DNA of 45,084 bases, from NCBI GenBank assembly GCA_903927685.1, contig CAIYOB010000666.1, positions 1-45,084 on the forward strand. Direction: 5' to 3'. The position numbers were made by a program, and so were the translations under genes. The notes beneath the pieces were generated by a model that ran no database searches, had not been told where the DNA came from, and saw nothing but the letters and a program-made list of their open reading frames with translations. The stretch comes from an uncultured Planctomycetaceae bacterium (GTDB taxonomy: Bacteria; Planctomycetota; Planctomycetia; Pirellulales; Pirellulaceae). Shown one piece after another: positions 8,007 to 15,439 of this stretch (its first letter is position 1; every line of letters begins with the position of its first letter).

Positions 8007-9731
8007 ATGATGGATACCCATGCACCACCCGCCACCGCCTGGCTGCGGCCGCGGCTGAGCGAGATCTACGGGCCGGCTGGCGAAGCCTGGGCGCCCCGGT
8101 TTGCCGAGTTGCTCGCGGCAGCGCCGGCGCGAACAGGGACCACGCCCCGGTGGGACGAGCAGGACGTCGTGTTGATCACCTACGGCGATCACGTCCGGGC
8201 GGCGGGCCAACCCCCGCTGCGCACCCTGCACGAATTCCTGGTTCGTCACCATTTCGACCAGCTATTCAACGTCGTGCACGTGCTGCCTTTCTTCCCTTCG
8301 TCGTCGGACGACGGTTTTTCGGTGATCGATTACCGGACCGTGGAGCCGGCCCTGGGCGACTGGGACGACGTGCACCGGCTGGGGCAGTCCTTCGGCCTCA
8401 TGTTCGACCTGGTGCTGAATCATGTTTCCCAGCACAGCCGCTGGTTTCAGGAATACCTGCGGGGGGCGGAGCCGTACGTGCGGTACTTTCACGAAGTCGC
8501 TCCCGGGACCGACCTGTCCGCCGTCACGCGGCCGCGGAGCCTGCCGCTGCTGACCGAGTTCGAAACCAGCCGCGGCAGGAAGCTTGTCTGGACCACCTTC
8601 AGCGCGGACCAGGTCGACCTGAATTTTGCCGAGCCAGCCGTCTTGTGGGAACTGGCCGAGGTGCTGCTGCAATACGTCCGCCGCGGTGCGCGGATCATCC
8701 GGCTGGATGCGATCGCCTATCTCTGGAAACAGATCGGGACCGCGTGTATCCACCTGCCGCAGACGCATGCGGTTGTCAGGTTCCTGCGCGAGTGGCTTGC
8801 CCGGGCGGCGCCGGAAGTCCTCGTGCTGACCGAGACGAACGTGCCGCACGCCGAGAACATCAGCTACTTTGGTGACGGCGATGAAGCTCATCTGGTGTAC
8901 CAGTTCAGCCTGCCTCCGCTCGTGCTGGACGCGTGGCTGAACGAAGACGCCGGGCCCTTGGTGCGCTGGCTGGCCGCGCTCGCCCCGGCCCCGTCCGGAG
9001 CTGCCTTTCTGAACTTCACGGCGTCCCATGACGGGATCGGAGTGCGGCCCTTGGAGGGCCTGGTTCCCGGCGCGCGGATCCGGCACTTGGCGGACACGAT
9101 CCAGGCTCGCGGCGGCAGGATCAGTACCCGGCGAGCGCCCGACGGCCGGGACGAGCCTTACGAACTGAACGCGACCTTTTTCGATGCGGTGACCGAGCCG
9201 GGCCTCCGCGACACCGATTTGCAGGTGCAGCGGTACCTGGGAACTCAAGCCCTGATGTTGGTCCTGCGCGGGATCCCCGCCGTCTACTTTTCCAGCCTGT
9301 TGGGGGCCGGCAACGACGTGGCCGGGGTCCAGCAATCCGGTCAGGCACGCCGCATCAACCGCCGCAAGTTCTCCCGCGACGAGCTGCATGCGGCCCTGGC
9401 GCGGGCGGACAGCCGGGAAGCGCGCGTGCTGGCCGGCTATCGGCGACTGCTCGAACAGCGGGTCCTGCAGCCGGCCTTTCATCCGGATGCCCCGCAGCGC
9501 GTCTGGGCCGAGGTTCCGGCCTGGCTGATCGCCGTCCAGCGGACGAGTCTGGACGGGTGCCAGCGAATCCTGGCGCTGGTGAATGTCAGCGGCCGGGAGC
9601 AGCACTGGCAGATCCCCGCGGAGCTCGACTTTCAGCCGGAGCGCGAGTTGCTCCGGAGACGTGCTTGGCCGCACGCGACGCACGTCCCGTTCGGCCCCTA
9701 CGAGACGGTGTGGTTGGAATCGACGAGTTAG
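8007..9731 (+). CDS. GH13_18 sucrose-phosphorylase-like enzyme, probably glucosylglycerate phosphorylase
   Basis: This 574-residue alpha-amylase-family protein starts 7 bp after the upstream stop. The TIM-barrel signatures are in order: LVLNHVSQHS (region I), RLDAIAYLWK with nucleophile D234, VLTETNVPH with acid/base E276, and ASHDGIGVRP with the transition-state Asp D342. SHDGIG and the LPFFPSSSDDGFSV stretch are characteristic of the sucrose phosphorylase subfamily GH13_18, which also holds glucosylglycerate and glucosylglycerol phosphorylases. No signal peptide is seen, so it acts in the cytoplasm. Next to gpgS the likely reaction is reversible phosphorolysis of glucosylglycerate, recycling the solute when osmotic stress ends. 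Sucrose as substrate remains possible. Confidence 0.85.
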   Translation: MMDTHAPPATAWLRPRLSEIYGPAGEAWAPRFAELLAAAPARTGTTPRWDEQDVVLITYGDHVRAAGQPPLRTLHEFLVRHHFDQLFNVVHVLPFFPSSSDDGFSVIDYRTVEPALGDWDDVHRLGQSFGLMFDLVLNHVSQHSRWFQEYLRGAEPYVRYFHEVAPGTDLSAVTRPRSLPLLTEFETSRGRKLVWTTFSADQVDLNFAEPAVLWELAEVLLQYVRRGARIIRLDAIAYLWKQIGTACIHLPQTHAVVRFLREWLARAAPEVLVLTETNVPHAENISYFGDGDEAHLVYQFSLPPLVLDAWLNEDAGPLVRWLAALAPAPSGAAFLNFTASHDGIGVRPLEGLVPGARIRHLADTIQARGGRISTRRAPDGRDEPYELNATFFDAVTEPGLRDTDLQVQRYLGTQALMLVLRGIPAVYFSSLLGAGNDVAGVQQSGQARRINRRKFSRDELHAALARADSREARVLAGYRRLLEQRVLQPAFHPDAPQRVWAEVPAWLIAVQRTSLDGCQRILALVNVSGREQHWQIPAELDFQPERELLRRRAWPHATHVPFGPYETVWLESTS

Positions 9732-9757
9732 AGACGAGTTGAACAGGAGGACGAGCG

Positions 9758-10981
9758 ATGGCAGACTTCTTCCAACACGGCATGATTGCGACGATCCACG
9801 ACCTGGGAACAATCGAGCGGGAACGCTTGGAGCGGATGCTGGAACGCTTCTCCGTGAATTGCCAGGTCGGGCTCGTCCTGCCCGTGACCGCAGGGGACAT
9901 GCGGGCAGACCCGTTCGGCAAGATCATGGAGGAACTGGCGACGGTCCGTTACGTCCAGCAGATCGTGGTCGCCTTGGGGGTGGCGCCGGCCGCGGACGAC
10001 TACCGCGAAGCCGTCGGCAAAGTCCGCGGGCTCGGGGACCGCGTCCGTGTGCTCTGGACGGACGGTCCCCGCGTGCAGGGCTTGTACCAGCAGCTGAACG
10101 AAGCCGGCTTGACGGTGACCACACCGGGCAAAGGCCGTTCGGTGTGGACGGCATTTGGGTACCTGCTGGCCGACCCACGGCTGGAGGTATTTGCCCTGCA
10201 CGACTGCGACATCGTGAATTACGACCGCGAAATGCTGGCCCGCCTGTGCCTGCCGCTGGTGCACCCCAGCATGGACTTCGAATTCTGCAAGGCGTACTAC
10301 GCCCGGGTCACCGACCGCATGCATGGCCGCGTCGTCCGGTTGCTCGTGTCGCCCTTGCTGCGCGCCTTGATCTCGCTGCTGGGCTACGATCGGTTCCTGG
10401 TGTACCTGGATTCCTTCCGCTATCCGCTGTCAGGCGAGTTTGCGGTGACATCCAACCTGGCCCGCTCGAACCGGACGCCGAGCGACTGGGGGCTGGAGGT
10501 GGGAACGTTGGCCGAGGTCTTTCGCAACACGTCGGTCAAGCGCGTCTGCCAGGTGGACATCTGCCGCCAATACGAGCACAAGCATCAGGCCCTGTCGCTG
10601 GACGACCCGAGCAAGGGCCTGATGAAAATGGCGGGGGACATTCTGACGAGCATCTTCCGCACGCTGGCCAGCATGGGAACCGTGTTGCAGCCGGGCCATT
10701 TCATCACGCTGCGTTCCGCGTACTTGCGGGCCGCCCAGGACGCGATCCGCCACTACCATGCCGACGCCCTGGTGAACGGCTTGCACTTTGACCGTCACGA
10801 GGAAGAGCAGGCGGTGGAGGGGTTCGCGCGGCAGATCGTCGTGGCGGGCGAGATCTTCCAGCGCGAACCGGCGGGCGGCGAAGCGATCCCCAACTGGGTC
10901 CGCGTCGTTTCCGCCTTTCCGGATTTCCCCCAGCAGCTCCGCCAGGCGGCGGTGGAAGACCTGCAAGAGTTCGCCGTGTGA
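9758..10981 (+). CDS. gpgS: GT81-family glucosyl-3-phosphoglycerate synthase-like enzyme
   Basis: This 407-residue GT-A protein has AGGAGG 10-12 bases before the ATG. The nucleotide-sugar metal site is HDCDI with D149 and D151 (a DxD variant). The following PLSGEFA stretch (about residues 222-228) and the early FGKIMEELA helix are features of GT81 glucosyl-3-phosphoglycerate synthases. These transfer glucose from a nucleotide donor to 3-phosphoglycerate as the first step of glucosylglycerate synthesis. Last gene of the plus-strand cluster, it supplies the intermediate for the HAD and GT4 enzymes. The stop lies only 9 bp from the convergent stop of the minus-strand cluster, leaving no room for a separate terminator. 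Confidence 0.85.
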   Translation: MADFFQHGMIATIHDLGTIERERLERMLERFSVNCQVGLVLPVTAGDMRADPFGKIMEELATVRYVQQIVVALGVAPAADDYREAVGKVRGLGDRVRVLWTDGPRVQGLYQQLNEAGLTVTTPGKGRSVWTAFGYLLADPRLEVFALHDCDIVNYDREMLARLCLPLVHPSMDFEFCKAYYARVTDRMHGRVVRLLVSPLLRALISLLGYDRFLVYLDSFRYPLSGEFAVTSNLARSNRTPSDWGLEVGTLAEVFRNTSVKRVCQVDICRQYEHKHQALSLDDPSKGLMKMAGDILTSIFRTLASMGTVLQPGHFITLRSAYLRAAQDAIRHYHADALVNGLHFDRHEEEQAVEGFARQIVVAGEIFQREPAGGEAIPNWVRVVSAFPDFPQQLRQAAVEDLQEFAV

Positions 10982-10990
10982 CGCGCTCCG

Positions 10991-11881
10991 TTACCGCACG
11001 GCCACGTTCGCCTTGGAGTAGACCTTGCCGTTGTCGCGGAGGACGACCCAGCCGGCGACGCTGGATACCTCGGCGCCGCGGTCCTTGGCGTTGTGCCGCT
11101 GCATGTCGTAGCGGTCGCCGACTTGGACGACTTCGATCCGGTTGTTGATCCCAGCCCGGTCCAGCGTGGCGTGCACCCACTGGATCAGTGGCTCCAGCAG
11201 CCGGGGGTTGCCATCCGGCTTCCAAAGATAAAACGCTTCGCCGAGTTCCTTGAGCAGTTTCGGTTTGCGCTCCTGGTCGGCCGAACGGAAGGCGAGCAAG
11301 TACCCCAGCATCCCGATCGCATCGGGCTCGGTGGCGTAGACCTCCGCCAGCAAACTGCCGCTCAATGCGCCAATGCCCGGATCGGCGTTCAGCTGCTCGC
11401 CAAAGATGATCTGACTCCAGTTTCCGCCGGCCCCGCCGCTCGCGGGAATCGAGCCGGCACGGGCGGGTGGAGGAGCCGCGGCTGCGGGGCGCGCGGCGGG
11501 AGCGGCCACCGGCGTAGCGGCCACGGGGACCGCGGCGACGGGCACCGCCGGCGGCGTCGTGGCGGCCGACTGGACGGGCACGGCGACAGCCGCCAGCGGA
11601 GCAGCGCTGGGAGTCGCGACAGGCGGCTCGCGCGGCGGACCCGCGGCCGACCGCGGGTCCGCGACGGGGGACGACTCGCGCGAGGCGGGAGGCGGCCCCT
11701 GCAGCGACGGGACGGACGCCGCCGGGACGCCCGCCAAGTGCTCGGCCAGCGCGTCCAGCGTGATGCGGAGTCCCTTGAAGCCGTCTTCGATCTTCTCGAC
11801 CTGCGGCCGGATCACCTCGATGATCTCGACCAGGCTGGGCGCATTCGCCTGGCCCGTGGGGGCTGTGTTCACTGGATTCAT
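10991..11881 (-). CDS. Unknown protein, last gene of the srfB/srfC-like cluster
   Basis: This 296-residue protein has three parts. Residues 1-50 are helical (IIEVIRPQVEKIEDGFKGLR). Residues 52-145 are a Pro/Ala/Val-rich linker. Residues 146-296 are a compact mixed domain with WSQIIFGEQL, EVYATEPDAIGMLGYLLAF and a charged C-terminus. No signal peptide, membrane segment or known catalytic motif is visible, and I do not recognise the family. It starts 15 bp after the SrfB-like stop with a GCGAGGA stretch upstream, so it is probably in the same transcript. A folded domain joined by a flexible linker to a short helix suits an adaptor that tethers a partner, which is inference. It could be the local replacement for SrfA. 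Confidence 0.7.
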   Translation of the reverse strand: MNPVNTAPTGQANAPSLVEIIEVIRPQVEKIEDGFKGLRITLDALAEHLAGVPAASVPSLQGPPPASRESSPVADPRSAAGPPREPPVATPSAAPLAAVAVPVQSAATTPPAVPVAAVPVAATPVAAPAARPAAAAPPPARAGSIPASGGAGGNWSQIIFGEQLNADPGIGALSGSLLAEVYATEPDAIGMLGYLLAFRSADQERKPKLLKELGEAFYLWKPDGNPRLLEPLIQWVHATLDRAGINNRIEVVQVGDRYDMQRHNAKDRGAEVSSVAGWVVLRDNGKVYSKANVAVR

Positions 11882-11896
11882 GCCGTCCTCGCTGCC

Positions 11897-14752
11897 TTAC
11901 CGGCCGATCTCGATATTATCCAGGCCGCCGGTGTCCAGGAAATAGCTTTCGTCCGCCAGCGTCCGCCAGTTGAAGAACACGTTCTGATCCAGTACCGCCG
12001 GCTGGCCGGCTACGGTGCCGGTGACGGAGTCGAGCTCCAGGTGTTCTTCGGTCTCCTCGTTGGCTGGAACCCGGCGGATCCGGACGGTGACCTCGGTCGG
12101 GCCGATGCGGTCTCCGGTCTCCATCTTCAGCACGTAGATCGGCGTCGCCTGGGCGTACTCGTCGCTGGTCATCTTGCGGCCGATCAGCGTGCGGAGCGCG
12201 ATCGTGGTGAACTCCGTCCACTCGTCCTTGGTATTGACGTCCTCGATGGGCTGGAACAGCACCCGCTCTTCACGGATCGTGGCCGTCGACTCGGTCATCA
12301 CGCCCCACAGGTACGTGTTGTCCTTGTCCTTGCCCTGCATCGAGAACTTGAACTGGGACAGCATCCCGTTGCGGGCCATGAATTCGATGGCCGCGCCCAC
12401 GACCACGGCGCTCTTGGGATCGACGATCAAGCCGGGCTTGTTGCCCTTGACGTCCTGGTACGGGTACCAGTTCCCGGCGTAGTGGTGATACATGGGGATG
12501 ATCCGCGTCGGCGGCAGCGGGAGGTACTTGCGGACCAGTTCTTGCAGGTATCCCAGCTTGGTCGGCTGGCCGGCCAACAGCAGCACGTCCGCCTGGTACT
12601 CGGCCATGCGCGTGCAGAAGTCGAACAGCAGATCATCAAACACCTCGTGGACGACTTCCTCGAACACGGCCTTTTCGTAGCGCAAGCCGAGTTCCTGGTT
12701 GAAGTCGTAGTACCCCGGTCCGCGGAGCTTGGTGCAGATCTGGTCGAGCGATTCGAGGACGGCCGGATCGACGATTTCCGGATTGGTGTGGCTGATCTCG
12801 TCCAGCGGTTCGCCCTCCTGCTCGGCCTGGCCGTCCTCGACGGCGCACTGCAGGTAGGCTTCGGCCAGCGGCACGAACATCCGGTTGATCCAGTCGATGC
12901 GCTGCGAACTGAAGCCGCGGTTCTTGGGGACGCGCGGGCCGAACAGCAGTTGCACGTCCTCTTCTTCCATCCCGATGGTCCGCGCGAAATGCGGTACGAT
13001 GATCTTTTCCAGCAGGCGTTTGACCAGTTGGTCGCCGGCGATCGAGACGCCGTCCTGGTGCAGGATCTTGCCGTGGATATAGTCGTCGATGCCCGGTTGA
13101 TAGACGTAGCTGGCGATCATCAAATCGGTGGTGCCGCCGCCGACGTCGATGCACGCGATCCGCAACTCCTTCCGCTTGCTTTCTTCCTGGGCTTCCTCCT
13201 CGACCGGCTTGCCAGCCCGGCCGGGCCGCGCTGGTCGGGTGGGGCGGGCGGCCGCCCGCCGGCGGCCGGCGGGCATGGCCCCCAGCGCCGCTTCCTGGTC
13301 CGCCTCGCCTTGGCCCGCGGGACCGGCGCCCTTCGAGCCGGAATGATCGCGGGCCAGCGCGGAGAACCACAGCCGCGGATCCTGGCCCAACATCCGCAAC
13401 TCGGCCCAGATGTACGTCAAGTGCACGGCGCTGGCTTCGTCGATGCTGAACGTCAGCGTCGGCTTGACGCGCTGGTACTTGCCCAGTGTGCGGGCAAAGA
13501 TGTTGATCGCCTTCTGGCACTGCTTGACGTAGCGTTCCTTCTCGGGCTGGAACATCCCGCTGGGGAAAGTCATCGTCAAGCTGTGGATTTCGCGGGTTCG
13601 CGCCGGGTCCTCGGTGCGGCTGCGGTAGCCGATCGAGTTCACATAGGTGTGAGCCTGGCACAGCATCTCGTAGATGGCCGTCGTCATCAGGCACCGCGGC
13701 GCGTGAATCGGCTTGACGGGCACCATCTGGGCGAACAGATCTTCCGGCGGATCGTCTTTCTCGATCAGGAAGTCGCGGTCGTTCTCGTGGATGAACTTGA
13801 GCAGCGGCCCGTGCAGCTTGGCGGCAAACTCGTTCGTACCGTCCCGGTCGTGGGGGTCGGCCATGTACCAGAACGCGCCTTCCAGCCAGCTGTCGTCGTC
13901 GGCCCACAGGTAGCGTTTGGGCGAGCTGACCCCCATCCGGAAATCGCCCTTGGCCCGCATGATCTGGCAGATCTCGTCGACTTCGCGGCCCAGCCGGACC
14001 ATCGACCAGTCGTCGAACAGGTTCGCCTTGACGTACGTCTCCCGCTCGCGGGCCACCTGTTTCTTGCCGAAGATGCCTTTCTTGGTCTCGCGATAGAACT
14101 CCTTCTTGGCCATCGGCGGCGGTTCCAGGTACGGGACGTTCGCCCAGCGGGTCTTGGACGAGAACCAGCGGGTCGCCGGCCGGCTGACTTGTTCGCCTTC
14201 GTCGTTGAAATAGTCCAGGCTATAGCGGTTGGACAACTCGAACGGCATCATCTCGGCCGATTGCGAGACCTCGCCGGCCATCTCGATCAGCAGCGCGCCC
14301 GTGCGACTGTTGCCGAAGTCGACGACCATGTGCACCGGCTTGGCTTCGCCCGCGGTGGCCGAGGCCGCCCGCAAGCACAGTTCGATTGACGGCAGCCCCT
14401 GCAGCGGCTGGCCCGAGCGGTCCAGCAAGTTCTTCAGCATGACGTGGAAATCGCCTGCCAGCGTCGTCGGGTCGGCAAAGTACCCGATCTCCGGATCGCC
14501 CAAGCTGGTGTCGACCGCCAGGAACAACTTGCTGACGTTCGACTGGATGATCTGCCATTGGACGTACGGGTAGACGAGCGGTTCGAGCGCTTCCTCGTCA
14601 TCGTCGCGCCGGCCGTCTTCGTCCGCCTCGGCTTCCGGCTGACAGCGGCAGGACTGCCAGCCGTAGCCGATCTGGGCGGTCGTGTAGCGGCGTCCCGACT
14701 GGAGCGGAATGCAGACGATCTGGACTCCCGTATTGGCAAACAAAATGTGCAT
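11897..14752 (-). CDS. srfB: SrfB-like protein with actin/Hsp70-type ATPase fold
   Basis: This 951-residue protein is close to the usual length of the SrfB family (described as a virulence factor in Salmonella). The actin-like ATPase core is recognisable: phosphate-1 loop VVDFGNSRTG (142-152), phosphate-2 loop IDVGGGTTDLM (D536 to D543) and the adenosine-type motif LLLAGQPTKL (about 724-733). An Arg/Ala/Pro-rich segment at about 470-515 interrupts the core. No signal peptide or membrane helix is seen, so it should be cytoplasmic. It lies 18 bp after the Uma2 stop and in the same operon as the SrfC-like GTPase, the hallmark pair of srfABC loci. The family's biochemical function is not settled. 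An ATP-driven assembly or chaperone role is inference from the fold. Confidence 0.8.
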   Translation of the reverse strand: MHILFANTGVQIVCIPLQSGRRYTTAQIGYGWQSCRCQPEAEADEDGRRDDDEEALEPLVYPYVQWQIIQSNVSKLFLAVDTSLGDPEIGYFADPTTLAGDFHVMLKNLLDRSGQPLQGLPSIELCLRAASATAGEAKPVHMVVDFGNSRTGALLIEMAGEVSQSAEMMPFELSNRYSLDYFNDEGEQVSRPATRWFSSKTRWANVPYLEPPPMAKKEFYRETKKGIFGKKQVARERETYVKANLFDDWSMVRLGREVDEICQIMRAKGDFRMGVSSPKRYLWADDDSWLEGAFWYMADPHDRDGTNEFAAKLHGPLLKFIHENDRDFLIEKDDPPEDLFAQMVPVKPIHAPRCLMTTAIYEMLCQAHTYVNSIGYRSRTEDPARTREIHSLTMTFPSGMFQPEKERYVKQCQKAINIFARTLGKYQRVKPTLTFSIDEASAVHLTYIWAELRMLGQDPRLWFSALARDHSGSKGAGPAGQGEADQEAALGAMPAGRRRAAARPTRPARPGRAGKPVEEEAQEESKRKELRIACIDVGGGTTDLMIASYVYQPGIDDYIHGKILHQDGVSIAGDQLVKRLLEKIIVPHFARTIGMEEEDVQLLFGPRVPKNRGFSSQRIDWINRMFVPLAEAYLQCAVEDGQAEQEGEPLDEISHTNPEIVDPAVLESLDQICTKLRGPGYYDFNQELGLRYEKAVFEEVVHEVFDDLLFDFCTRMAEYQADVLLLAGQPTKLGYLQELVRKYLPLPPTRIIPMYHHYAGNWYPYQDVKGNKPGLIVDPKSAVVVGAAIEFMARNGMLSQFKFSMQGKDKDNTYLWGVMTESTATIREERVLFQPIEDVNTKDEWTEFTTIALRTLIGRKMTSDEYAQATPIYVLKMETGDRIGPTEVTVRIRRVPANEETEEHLELDSVTGTVAGQPAVLDQNVFFNWRTLADESYFLDTGGLDNIEIGR

Positions 14753-14770
14753 AGATCTTCCGTTAACTCG

Positions 14771-15439
14771 TTACAGACTTCGGATCCAAGCGCGGAATTC
14801 TCTGGTCCACTGCCGTTCACTGACGGCCTGATGCAGTGCCAGGAACTGCGCCAAGCCAGACACGGGAACGGTGGGAAAACTCAAGCTGACTTCGGCGGCA
14901 GCGTAGACGCCGGGGGCGGCCAGTTGCAGGACGGCCAGCCTGCGGCCGTCGTAACGCCACACTTCCGGAACCCCGAGACTGGCGTAAATCGGTTGCTTGT
15001 TCAGCGAGTTGCTGGTGAGATCGACCTCGATGGCCAGATCCGGCGGCGGGTCGGTGGCCAAATCGATCTGGGTGTGCTGGGCGATTTGCAGCGCCTGGGC
15101 CAGCCAGTAGCATTCGTCCGGTTCCAGGCCGCGCCGGGCATCCTCGCGGCGGAAGGTGGTGGAACCGCCGCCCACAATCTCCAAGTCCAATTCCTCGGCC
15201 AGGATTTCGATCATCCTGCCCAGTTGCCGTTTGCGAACCTCGTGCAGAAATGACGGTGACATGATCTCCAGGCGTCCTTGATCGTAGGCCAAGCGAGTGC
15301 CACCACGCTCCAATTCGACCACCAGCCGGCCGTAGGTGCCCCAGGATACGCCCTCCAGCACGAGACGCTGCTCGGCCGGCGAGCCGTGGATCAAGCGAGA
15401 TCGCTCGCGGGTTGTGGGTGCTGGAGAGGCGATGCTCAT
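14771..15439 (-). CDS. Uma2-family (DUF820) PD-(D/E)XK nuclease-like protein
   Basis: This 222-residue protein shows the Uma2 signature. LEIMSPSFLHE (about 58-68) comes early. Then comes the nuclease-fold core DPPPDLAIEVDLTS (about 130-143), followed by LNKQPIYASLGVPEVWRYDG. The ATG overlaps the SrfC stop (ATGA) and the stop is 18 bp before SrfB, so the gene is embedded in the operon. Uma2 genes are greatly expanded in planctomycetes and cyanobacteria and their role is mostly unknown. Many are solitary, so tight coupling between SrfC and SrfB is notable. Nuclease activity is inferred from the fold; whether it is a functional part of the system or a passenger cannot be told from one genome. 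Confidence 0.85.
   Translation of the reverse strand: MSIASPAPTTRERSRLIHGSPAEQRLVLEGVSWGTYGRLVVELERGGTRLAYDQGRLEIMSPSFLHEVRKRQLGRMIEILAEELDLEIVGGGSTTFRREDARRGLEPDECYWLAQALQIAQHTQIDLATDPPPDLAIEVDLTSNSLNKQPIYASLGVPEVWRYDGRRLAVLQLAAPGVYAAAEVSLSFPTVPVSGLAQFLALHQAVSERQWTREFRAWIRSL

Noticed and set aside
5801..8035. 744-codon minus-strand frame opposite the HAD and GT4 genes
   Set aside because: Antisense shadow lacking any family features. Both plus-strand genes have catalytic motifs and ribosome binding sites.
11093..14389. 1098-codon open frame on the plus strand opposite the SrfB-like gene
   Set aside because: Composition is His/Arg/Leu/Asp-rich with no domain, as expected for an antisense frame of GC-rich coding DNA. 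The minus-strand frame has recognisable ATPase motifs.
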